A DNA stretch of 9,500 nucleotides, from contig JAISTL010000256.1 in NCBI GenBank assembly GCA_031272615.1, positions 1-9,500 of the forward strand, read 5' to 3'. The stretch comes from Methylobacteriaceae bacterium (GTDB lineage Bacteria; Pseudomonadota; Alphaproteobacteria; Rhizobiales; Beijerinckiaceae). Below the pieces are notes generated by a model. That model made no database searches and had not been told where the DNA came from. It saw nothing but the letters and a program-made list of their open reading frames with translations. Position 1 is the stretch's first letter, and each line of letters starts with the position of its first letter. Shown one piece after another: positions 1 to 5,665 of the stretch. Made by a program: the position numbers and the translations under genes.

Positions 1-10
1 TTACGAACAA

Positions 11-36
11 ACCGGACCGCGGTCGTCGGTTTCCGG
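11..36. promoter_or_regulatory. Inverted repeat in the metY 5' flank
   Basis: A perfect 10-base palindrome (GACCGCGGTC, 15-24) lies about 40 bases before the metY start codon. It is flanked by a second pair of arms, ACCG at 11-14 and CGGT at 27-30. CCGGA at 12-16 can alternatively pair with TCCGG at 32-36. This could be an operator, or an RNA stem just before the ribosome binding site. I saw no conserved features of the SAM riboswitches that often precede methionine genes, but only 63 bases of the upstream region are visible. The structure is seen; any regulatory role is inference. Confidence 0.25.
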
Positions 37-63
37 CACAGCACACCACAGGGAGCCCCGTCG

Positions 64-1344
64 ATGCCCGTCCTCTCCGAACACCTTGAAACCCTTGCCG
101 TCCATGCCGGCGCCGCGCCCGACCCGGTGACCGGTTCGCGTATCACGCCCATTTACCAGACGGCGTCTTTTGCCTTCGACAGCGTCGAAAAGGCGGCAGC
201 GCTGTTCGCCCTGGAGGAATCCGGCTACAAATATTCGCGCACCGCCAACCCGACAGTGGCGGTGCTGGAAGAGCGTGTCGCCGCCTTGGAAGGCGGAACG
301 GCGGCGCTGGCCCTCGCCTCGGGGCAGGCGGCGGTGTTTCTCGCCCTGTACACGCTGTTGCAGCCGGGCGGACGCATCGTCTCCGCCAACCGCACCTACG
401 GCGGCACCATGGTGCTGTTCGAGCAGTCTTTCCCCGGTTTCGGCTGGGGCGTGGACTACGCCGACACCGAAGATCCCGATAGTTTCGAGCGCGCCGTCAC
501 GCCGGACACCCGGGCGGTTTTCGTGGAATCCATCGCCAATCCCGGCGGCGTTGTCGTCGACCTCGAGGCCGTCGCCCGGGTCGCCCGCCGGCACAGGCTG
601 CCGCTCATCGTCGACAACACCCTGGCGACGCCGTATCTGGTGCGCCCCTTCGAGTCCGGCGCCGATGTGGTGGTGCATTCCGCCACCAAGTTCCTCGGCG
701 GCCACGGCAATTCGCTGGGCGGCGTGATTGTCGACGGCGGAACCTTCAACGGCGCCGGTGACGGGCGTTATCCGCTCTATTCGGCGGCGACCCGCTCCTA
801 TCCGCAGTTTGTCATCGGCGAGCGCTATTCGGACAAAGCCGTCGTCACCGCCGCGCGGCTGCTCGGCCTGCACGATCTCGGCCCGGCGCTTTCGCCCTTC
901 AACGCTTTCCTGATTTTGAACGGCATCGAAACCCTGGCCCTGCGCATGGAGCGCCATTGCGCCAACGCCGTTGCGGTGGCCGCGTTCCTCGACAAACACC
1001 CCGCTGTCGCCTGGGTGAGCTACTCCGGCCTGCCGTCAGACCCGCATTACCCGCTGGCGCGGAAATACGCCCCGCTGGGCGCCGGTTCGGTGTTCACCGT
1101 CGGCCTCACGGGCGGCTATGACGCCGGAGTCAAGCTGGTCAACAATCTCAAGCTGTTTTCCCACCTCGCCAACATCGGCGATACCCGCTCGCTGGTCATC
1201 CATCCGGCCTCCACCACCCACAAGCAGGTGAGCGATGAACAGAAGCGCAAGGCCGGCGTCGGCCCGGAAGCCATTCGCCTCTCCATCGGCCTGGAGCATG
1301 TCGACGACATCATCGCCGATCTGGCGCAGGCGCTCGAGGCATGA
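64..1344 (+). CDS. metY: O-acetylhomoserine sulfhydrylase (MetY family)
   Basis: This is a PLP-dependent enzyme of the Cys/Met metabolism family. It most likely makes homocysteine from O-acetyl-L-homoserine and sulfide in the cytoplasm, by direct sulfhydrylation for methionine synthesis. The 426-residue length is typical of MetY and longer than most cystathionine gamma-synthases or MetZ (about 380-400). Visible family motifs are YSRTANPT (57-64), SGQAA (87-91), VDNTLATP (183-190, with Asp184 expected to contact the PLP ring nitrogen) and [10 protein letters not shown] (206-215, with Lys209 as the Schiff-base lysine). The C-terminal [10 protein letters not shown] block and [10 protein letters not shown] are also present. 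The ATG start has AGGGAG at 50-55, eight bases upstream. The gene stands alone here and converges on the autotransporter gene. A MetZ-type O-succinylhomoserine enzyme is less likely because of the length. Family assignment is firm; exact substrate is inferred. Confidence 0.93.
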   Translation: MPVLSEHLETLAVHAGAAPDPVTGSRITPIYQTASFAFDSVEKAAALFALEESGYKYSRTANPTVAVLEERVAALEGGTAALALASGQAAVFLALYTLLQPGGRIVSANRTYGGTMVLFEQSFPGFGWGVDYADTEDPDSFERAVTPDTRAVFVESIANPGGVVVDLEAVARVARRHRLPLIVDNTLATPYLVRPFESGADVVVHSATKFLGGHGNSLGGVIVDGGTFNGAGDGRYPLYSAATRSYPQFVIGERYSDKAVVTAARLLGLHDLGPALSPFNAFLILNGIETLALRMERHCANAVAVAAFLDKHPAVAWVSYSGLPSDPHYPLARKYAPLGAGSVFTVGLTGGYDAGVKLVNNLKLFSHLANIGDTRSLVIHPASTTHKQVSDEQKRKAGVGPEAIRLSIGLEHVDDIIADLAQALEA

Positions 1345-1348
1345 GCGC

Positions 1349-1394
1349 AACAAACGAAACCGGAAGGAAAGGGTCCTCACTCCTTTCCTCCCGG
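1349..1394 (-). terminator. Terminator between the convergent metY and autotransporter genes
   Basis: A 13-base-pair stem is formed by 1360-1372 and 1382-1394 around a 9-base loop. Read on the minus strand, all 13 positions pair (one as G-U), and the stem is followed directly by the T-rich run TTTCGTTTGTTG (1359-1348). That is the layout of a Rho-independent terminator for the autotransporter transcript. On the plus strand one pair becomes an A-C mismatch and the following bases (cctcttctc) are a poorer T run, so it may stop metY transcripts less well. A smaller hairpin (TCAGG 1408-1412 with CCTGA 1416-1420) sits between it and the autotransporter stop codon. Confidence 0.7.
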
Positions 1395-1423
1395 CCTCTT
1401 CTCAGGCTCAGGACACCTGAATT

Positions 1424-4285
1424 CTATAATCTGACGACAAAGCCGATGCGCCCGGCCACCGCGTAGGATTTGCCGAAAGTGCGCAGGCCGGTGCGTCCGC
1501 TCACCTCGCCGAATATCCGGTATTTGCCGTTTTTCCAGCTGTGGCTGACACCGGCGCCGATGCCGGCGGAGATGCGTTCGCTCTCGGCATGAAGGTTTGT
1601 GCCCGCCAGCTTCATGGTGGTGCGGCCGTCAAAGTCCCCGTAAAGATTGACGATGCCGTAGATTTTGGTCTGCGCCGTTTCTCCCTTGGCGTTGCGGGAG
1701 GTTTTGCGGTATTCCGCCGCCAGGCCGACGCGCCCGCGCAGGCTGTCGGAATTGCCGGCGGAATAGCGGTTGCCGAAACGGTCGGAAAACTCGTCCATGT
1801 CGAGGGAGCCGTAGATGAGCTGCGCCTGCGGGGTGAGCGACCATTCGGAATTCAGCCGGAACTCGTGGCCCGCCTCGATGGACACGGCATAGCCGAACAC
1901 ATGGTGGGAGCCGGTGAGGTTGCCGAGCAGGTCGGAGCTGAGGTCGCTTTTCATCCACAGCGCTTTGCCCTGAAGGTCGATATAGGTGCCGCTGTTGTTC
2001 AGCCAGGTCAGCGTCGCGCCGACTCCGGCGTATTCCGTCGACACCGAGCCGTTGCCGAACCGAGACGAGACCCGGGTGTCGGAGCGCCCGAAGATGGCGT
2101 TGAGCCCCGCGAACACGCTGTAGGCGCCGGTGTCGGCGAGTTGGACATCAAATCCGGAGACGATGCGGCGGTTGGTGGTCCGGCTCGAGGCGCCGGTGGT
2201 CGACCGGTGCGGAGTGGTCTCCATGCGCTCGCCTTTCAGCATCGCAAAGGCGTAGACCGGGGGGCGGCCGGTGAGTTCGGCGCTTCCCTCGTAACGCCCG
2301 CCGACCCGCTGTTTGTAGGTGTCGAAATCCGACAGCACCTCGAGCAGCGCCCGGGGATAGGCTTCCATCAGCGGCGCGTAGGGCTGATAGAGGATGGTCG
2401 CCGCCTGGGTTTGGGCGCGCGAAGCGGTGCGGACACCCCCCGCGGCGCCCAGAGCCGTCGCCAACGTGGTGGTGGTGGTCGTCGTCGGTGTCGTCTTGTC
2501 GTCCTCTCCATTCCCGCCGGTCGATGATTCCCCGGTTTCGTCGTCCGTCACCTCGCGAGAGCCGCCGAGCCGTCCGCGTCCGGCTTCCGGCGCCGGGGTT
2601 TGGGAGCGCAGATACCAGTCGCCGTCTTCCGGGTCGGTGACGCCGTTTTGCCACAGGGTGTAGCCGTAGGCGCCGACAACGATGGCGTCATAGCCGTCCA
2701 CCGTCCGGTAGTCGCCCTCGAGGATGAACGTGCCGTCGGAAGCGCCGTCCACCAGCACCACCGGAATGCCGTCGCCGGTGGTCAGCGCGCCCTCGCCGCC
2801 GGCGTTGGTCACGTGGAGATAAGAGGTTCCCGAGCTGTCGCCGCGGATATGGATGAGGTCTGTCGGCGAGGCGTCATCCCCCAGCTGCGTGTTGATGTAG
2901 AAGTGCCCGGCGTCTCCGCGGTAGTTGCCGTCAATGGTCAGTGTGGTGAACCGGCCGCCCTCATGCGGGGCGAACACGATATGGCTGTTGTCGTTGATGA
3001 GGTTGGTGAGGTTGGAATCCCCCGTGAGGTCCCATTCGGAACCGTCGGTCATCGTGAGGTCGAAGCGCGCGCCCACATCGGTGGTGGCGATGCCGTTGAA
3101 GGTGGCGCCGTGGGCCTTGATGTCGGCGTAAGTGTTACTCACCGACGATTTGCGGATTTTGAAGGCGTAGTCTTCGGTGCTCTCCAGGGTGGTGTAGGTG
3201 AGGGTGACGTCCATGTAGCCGCCGCGCTGGATGTAGCTGACCGACGACTTGATGTGCGAGTCCTCGAGCACGAGGGTCGAGCCGCTGCCGGTCTCGACGG
3301 CGTAGAGCCCGTAGTTTTCCGGGCCCTGCACCGTCATGGTCGAGCCGCTCATGGTCACGGTGGTGCCGGCGCCGCTCAGGTAAAACCCGATATTGAAGTT
3401 GTCGGGATAGTCGGCATCCGGATACAGCATGTCGGGCAGCACCAGAATCTCGCTGTTGACGATAGTGACCGTGGAGCCGGCCCACGCATCGACGGCGAGC
3501 GCCTGCGACGGGCCGTCGACGATGAGGGTGGAGTCCATGAGGGTGACCGAGGCCGCGCCGTCAGGGACGAAAATCCCGGCGCCGTAGCCGCTTCCGGCGC
3601 CGGAGTCCACCGTGATCGTCGCGCCGGAAACGGTGACGGACGTGCCGTCGCCCATGGCGTGGATGCCCAGGGGATACATGCTGGCCGCCATGATGGAGCT
3701 GTCGGCGCCGGTGACGGTCACGCACGCGCCGGCGCGCGCCTCGATGGCGGTGGCGGTCCAGTCGGCGGCAGCGAGAATCAGCGTCGTGCCCGTCAGCGTG
3801 ATGGACGTGCCGGCGCCGTCGGCGTAGAGGCCGGTGGGGTCGGACAGCATCGACAGGTTGTCGGCGATGATACGCCCGCCGGAGTCGGCGCGCATGCCGG
3901 GGGTTGTTCCGGCCGTGCCGACAATCACCGTGACATTGGAGCCGAGGTCGATGACGCCGCCGTTTTTGGCCCAGGGCGTTCCCCACACGACAAGGCCCGT
4001 TCCCCAGTCGACATGTTCGACAATGATATCGTTGCCGATGCCGTCGGCGATGATGCCGTAGGGTTCCGAAACCATGATGAAGTCATCATCGGTGATGCGC
4101 TGGGAGTTGCCGAGCGGCGCGATGACGGGTTCGTTGTAGATTTCGGCCCGAGCCGGGACAAACGATGAGGAAAAAACAAGCGCGGACAGCGCAAACAGCG
4201 GCACGCGCGTGCTGCTAAGAGCAAGCAAAATATGACCGGATATGCCGGATATCCTGCAAGCCGGGGCAGTAGGCTTGGAAGACAT
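1424..4285 (-). CDS. Autotransporter (type Va) with beta-helix passenger and pertactin-type barrel
   Basis: This is a 953-residue secreted surface protein, numbered from the ATG at 4285. Residues 1-47 form a long signal peptide: a basic/polar N-region, a hydrophobic core near 27-43 and a likely Ala-Arg-Ala cleavage site before Glu48. Residues about 48-430 are the passenger, with repeated strand-turn units of about 20-30 residues built around Thr/Val/Ser-rich strands (for example 186-199 and 215-227), as expected of a right-handed beta-helix. Residues about 445-561 match the pertactin-like autochaperone region (LTIDGNYRGDAGHFYINTQLG, then a strand ending in DWYLRS at 556-561). Residues 562-612 are an acidic, Gly/Thr-rich linker. 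The barrel spans about 676-953, preceded by a segment (636-661) of the kind seen before AIDA/pertactin barrels. The mature protein shows one cysteine (188), consistent with the scarcity of Cys in autotransporters. I saw no serine protease or lipase motif and no RGD, so the passenger role is unknown; adhesion is the common one. The in-frame TTG at 4357 is disfavoured because the ATG at 4285 has AGGTG five bases upstream and gives a proper signal peptide. Confidence 0.9.
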   Translation of the reverse strand: MSSKPTAPACRISGISGHILLALSSTRVPLFALSALVFSSSFVPARAEIYNEPVIAPLGNSQRITDDDFIMVSEPYGIIADGIGNDIIVEHVDWGTGLVVWGTPWAKNGGVIDLGSNVTVIVGTAGTTPGMRADSGGRIIADNLSMLSDPTGLYADGAGTSITLTGTTLILAAADWTATAIEARAGACVTVTGADSSIMAASMYPLGIHAMGDGTSVTVSGATITVDSGAGSGYGAGIFVPDGAASVTLMDSTLIVDGPSQALAVDAWAGSTVTIVNSEILVLPDMLYPDADYPDNFNIGFYLSGAGTTVTMSGSTMTVQGPENYGLYAVETGSGSTLVLEDSHIKSSVSYIQRGGYMDVTLTYTTLESTEDYAFKIRKSSVSNTYADIKAHGATFNGIATTDVGARFDLTMTDGSEWDLTGDSNLTNLINDNSHIVFAPHEGGRFTTLTIDGNYRGDAGHFYINTQLGDDASPTDLIHIRGDSSGTSYLHVTNAGGEGALTTGDGIPVVLVDGASDGTFILEGDYRTVDGYDAIVVGAYGYTLWQNGVTDPEDGDWYLRSQTPAPEAGRGRLGGSREVTDDETGESSTGGNGEDDKTTPTTTTTTTLATALGAAGGVRTASRAQTQAATILYQPYAPLMEAYPRALLEVLSDFDTYKQRVGGRYEGSAELTGRPPVYAFAMLKGERMETTPHRSTTGASSRTTNRRIVSGFDVQLADTGAYSVFAGLNAIFGRSDTRVSSRFGNGSVSTEYAGVGATLTWLNNSGTYIDLQGKALWMKSDLSSDLLGNLTGSHHVFGYAVSIEAGHEFRLNSEWSLTPQAQLIYGSLDMDEFSDRFGNRYSAGNSDSLRGRVGLAAEYRKTSRNAKGETAQTKIYGIVNLYGDFDGRTTMKLAGTNLHAESERISAGIGAGVSHSWKNGKYRIFGEVSGRTGLRTFGKSYAVAGRIGFVVRL
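2465..2494 (-). repeat. Threonine tract in the passenger-to-barrel linker
   Basis: Ten codons encode TTPTTTTTTT (residues 598-607 of the autotransporter), using ACG, ACA and four consecutive ACC codons. The tract follows an acidic, Gly/Ser-rich segment. As the unit is three bases long, slippage would change linker length without shifting the frame. It lies where the extended linker between autochaperone and barrel is expected. Confidence 0.8.
3251..3838 (-). repeat. Degenerate beta-helix repeats within the autotransporter passenger
   Basis: Residues about 150-345 contain about seven imperfect units. Each reads roughly G-[IL]-x-[AV]-x-x-x-G-x-[ST]-V-T-[LVM]-x-x-[ST]-x-[IL]-x-[VA]. Examples of the core are TSITLTGTTLIL, ACVTVTGADSSIM, TSVTVSGATITV, ASVTLMDSTLIV, STVTIVNSEILV, TTVTMSGSTMTV and STLVLEDSHIKS. 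The spacing varies from about 24 to 40 residues because the turns carry insertions. The repeats are similar at protein level but not strongly so in DNA, so this is an old structural repeat rather than a recent expansion. Confidence 0.75.
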
Positions 4286-4290
4286 GGAAG

Positions 4291-4295
4291 CACCT
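4291..4295 (-). promoter_or_regulatory. Ribosome binding site deciding the autotransporter start
   Basis: AGGTG on the minus strand lies five bases before the ATG at 4285-4283. The longer reading frame opens with TTG at 4357, where the upstream minus-strand bases show no purine-rich site at suitable spacing. The ATG at 4285 is therefore preferred. Confidence 0.55.
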
Positions 4296-4533
4296 GAGAA
4301 TTCGGATACACGTTTGATAGACGGTAGTCGTACTTGGGAATGTGGAGCGGGTCGCAAAAAAGTCCATCCTTTCCGCGCTGCGTCGACGGCCCGATGGTTA
4401 ATTGTTTAGGCATCCAAACATAAAAGCGTTATGGCGCAAGTGATATAAAACAATGCAATTCAAGGGCATAGTTAACAACATCTGAAACAACTGTTGAATT
4501 TATTCAGCAAAATCCCATATCAGCCGTGCCGTT

Positions 4534-4562
4534 TTGACGCAAGCGGGCCATTCCTTTGATAC
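4534..4562 (+). promoter_or_regulatory. Candidate promoter for gtrA-yqeY
   Basis: TTGACG at 4534-4539 is a good -35 match. It is followed after 17 bases by TGATAC (4557-4562), or after 18 by GATACT (4558-4563), a moderate -10. An alternative pair is TTGATA at 4556-4561 with TATAAG at 4582-4587, but its 20-base spacing is too long. Both sit 50-100 bases before the gtrA start. This was judged by eye only. Confidence 0.35.
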
Positions 4563-4615
4563 TTTTTCAACATCTTTTCGCTATAAGCGGCCGGCGCGGT
4601 CCTGAACCGCCCGAC

Positions 4616-4623
4616 AGGAGGAA
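4616..4623 (+). promoter_or_regulatory. Ribosome binding site supporting the GTG start of gtrA
   Basis: AGGAGGAA is a near-perfect Shine-Dalgarno sequence. It ends nine bases before the GTG at 4633, and no ATG in this frame lies closer, which supports the non-ATG start. Confidence 0.65.
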
Positions 4624-4632
4624 TTCGAGCAC

Positions 4633-5106
4633 GTGACACTCTCGGCCCGGACGTGGGATATCTTTGAGAAATTTGTCAAATTCTGCGGCGTCGGCGTCGT
4701 CTCCACCGCCTGCGATTACATCGCCGCCTTCCTGCTGTTCGAATTCGCCGGATGGGCGGCGCAGTGGGCGGGCGGCAGCGGCGCCGTTGTCGGCGCCGTT
4801 GTCAACTACTGGCTGAATCGCACCTTTACCTTCCAGAGCACCCGTGACCACCGCGAGGCGACCTGGCGCTTCGCCGTCGTCGCCGTGGGGGCGGCCGTGC
4901 TGAACTGGCTGATTCTCAAATTCATTGCCGGGCCGGTCATCGACTTTGTCGGCGAGCGACGGATCGGCTTCATGATCGCCAAGTGCACCACGACGCTTCT
5001 GGTATTGCTCTGGACCTTTCCCGTCAATCTGCTATGGACGTTCGCGGACGGCGCGAAAAAGGACGCGCCGGCGGATGAGTCCGGAAGCGTGAAGGAGCAG
5101 GAGTGA
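4633..5106 (+). CDS. GtrA family membrane protein
   Basis: This is a 157-residue integral inner-membrane protein of the GtrA/DPMS1 family. Four hydrophobic segments are visible at about 14-37, 44-60, 79-98 and 112-137. The family signature NYWLNRTFTF (58-67) ends the second segment, and a related FPVNLLWTF (129-137) ends the fourth, as in other members. The C-terminus (138-157) is a short charged tail. GtrA proteins are thought to move undecaprenyl-phosphate-linked sugars across the membrane, or to assist glycosyltransferases in cell-surface polysaccharide modification. No glycosyltransferase gene is adjacent, so the substrate cannot be inferred. The start is GTG with a strong AGGAGG site. 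The stop codon overlaps the next gene's ATG by one base (TGATG), so the two are probably co-translated. Family assignment is secure; specific function is open. Confidence 0.85.
   Translation: MTLSARTWDIFEKFVKFCGVGVVSTACDYIAAFLLFEFAGWAAQWAGGSGAVVGAVVNYWLNRTFTFQSTRDHREATWRFAVVAVGAAVLNWLILKFIAGPVIDFVGERRIGFMIAKCTTTLLVLLWTFPVNLLWTFADGAKKDAPADESGSVKEQE
5092..5097 (+). promoter_or_regulatory. Ribosome binding site for yqeY inside the end of gtrA
   Basis: AAGGAG lies eight bases before the ATG at 5106, within the last codons of gtrA. It favours that ATG over the in-frame GTG at 5103. Confidence 0.6.
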
Positions 5107-5561
5107 TGCGGCAGAGAATCAACGACGAATTGAAAACCGCCATGAAATCCGGCGACAAGCTCAAGGTGAGCGTGTTGCGCATGGCCCAGGCGGCCTTGAA
5201 AGACAGGGACATCGAGGCGCGCGGTCTCGGAAAGGAGCCGCTCACCGACGAGGAAATCCTCACGCTGTTCCAGAAGATGATCAAGCAGCGCCAGGAATCC
5301 GCCGCGCTTTACGGCAAGGGCGGCCGCGCCGATTTGCAGGCGCAGGAGACCGCCGAGGTGGAAATTCTCTCGTCTTTCCTGCCCAAACAGCTGGATGAGG
5401 CGGAAGTCCGCGCCGCTGTCGCCGCCGCCGTCAGCGAGGTCGGCGCCGCCTCGATCCGCGACATGGGCAAGGTGATGGCCGCCCTCAAGGCCAAATACAC
5501 CGGCCGTATGGATTTCGCCAAAGTCGGCCCGCTGGTGAAGGACGCTCTGCCGAAAGGGTAG
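5106..5561 (+). CDS. yqeY: GatB/YqeY domain-containing protein
   Basis: This 151-residue soluble, mostly helical protein matches the YqeY family over its full length. The N-terminal part has the helical LRMAQAALKDRDIEARG block (20-36). Then come KMIKQRQESAALYGKGGRADL (residues about 57-77), the SSFLPKQL motif (89-96) and the C-terminal DMGKVMAALKAKYTGRMD region (about 119-136). The C-terminal part is related to the tail domain of GatB in the tRNA amidotransferase GatCAB. There, that domain contacts tRNA, so a tRNA-related role is often suggested for YqeY, but the stand-alone protein has no settled function. It has no catalytic GatB core. It is the second gene of a two-gene unit with gtrA, overlapping it by one base, and it converges on argD. 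The assignment is firm; the function is not. Confidence 0.88.
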   Translation: MRQRINDELKTAMKSGDKLKVSVLRMAQAALKDRDIEARGLGKEPLTDEEILTLFQKMIKQRQESAALYGKGGRADLQAQETAEVEILSSFLPKQLDEAEVRAAVAAAVSEVGAASIRDMGKVMAALKAKYTGRMDFAKVGPLVKDALPKG

Positions 5562-5596
5562 GGGCGGAGGTGTTGTTTCGCCGCCGGCAGGGCGTG

Positions 5597-5640
5597 AAGA
5601 AACCCGCGGAATACCCGTTCATCGTCTTTCAGCACGCGGG
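5597..5640 (-). terminator. Weak terminator candidate after argD
   Basis: The 104-base gap between convergent yqeY and argD holds CGCGGG at 5635-5640 and CCCGCG at 5603-5608, which can form a six-base-pair all-GC stem. Read on the minus strand it is followed by TTTCTT (5602-5597). The 26-base loop is long for a classical terminator, so this is a weak call. The 8-base palindrome GACCGGTC just after the argD stop (5655-5662) is the only other dyad noted. Confidence 0.3.
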
Positions 5641-5665
5641 AAACCAACCGTTTCGACCGGTCTTT

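Larger units (their letters stand above)
4286..4632. other. AT-rich divergent intergenic region between the autotransporter gene and gtrA
   Basis: No gene is supported here. The middle is much richer in A/T than the flanking coding DNA: 42 of the 60 bases at 4441-4500 are A or T. It must hold the promoter of the autotransporter (minus strand) and probably that of gtrA (plus strand). On the minus strand I found no well-spaced -35/-10 pair. Small dyads are visible: CAACTGTTG at 4488-4496 inside CTGAA (4482-4486)...TTCAG (4503-4507), and a 5-base-pair hairpin at 4596-4610 just before the gtrA ribosome binding site. Confidence 0.7.

Noticed and set aside
1..63. SAM riboswitch upstream of metY
   Set aside because: The visible 63 bases show no SAM-I, SAM-II or SAM/SAH core elements. 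A longer leader outside the window cannot be judged.
1..999. Long minus-strand open frame opposite metY (332 codons)
   Set aside because: It is antisense to a clear metY gene. The translation is Arg/Gly/His-rich with no family resemblance, as expected of an antisense frame in GC-rich DNA.
2600..4168. Plus-strand open frame of 522 codons opposite the autotransporter
   Set aside because: The translation is a low-complexity Gly/Val/Ala/Arg mixture with no motif. The minus strand has a signal peptide, repeats, autochaperone and barrel.
4304..4314. Lipoprotein signal for the autotransporter (Cys10)
   Set aside because: Cys10 lies before the hydrophobic core and is not preceded by a lipobox, so signal peptidase I processing after Ala47 is more likely.
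4286..4357. N-terminal extension of the autotransporter to a TTG codon
   Set aside because: It lacks a ribosome binding site and would put 24 polar residues before the signal peptide. The ATG at 4285 has AGGTG upstream.
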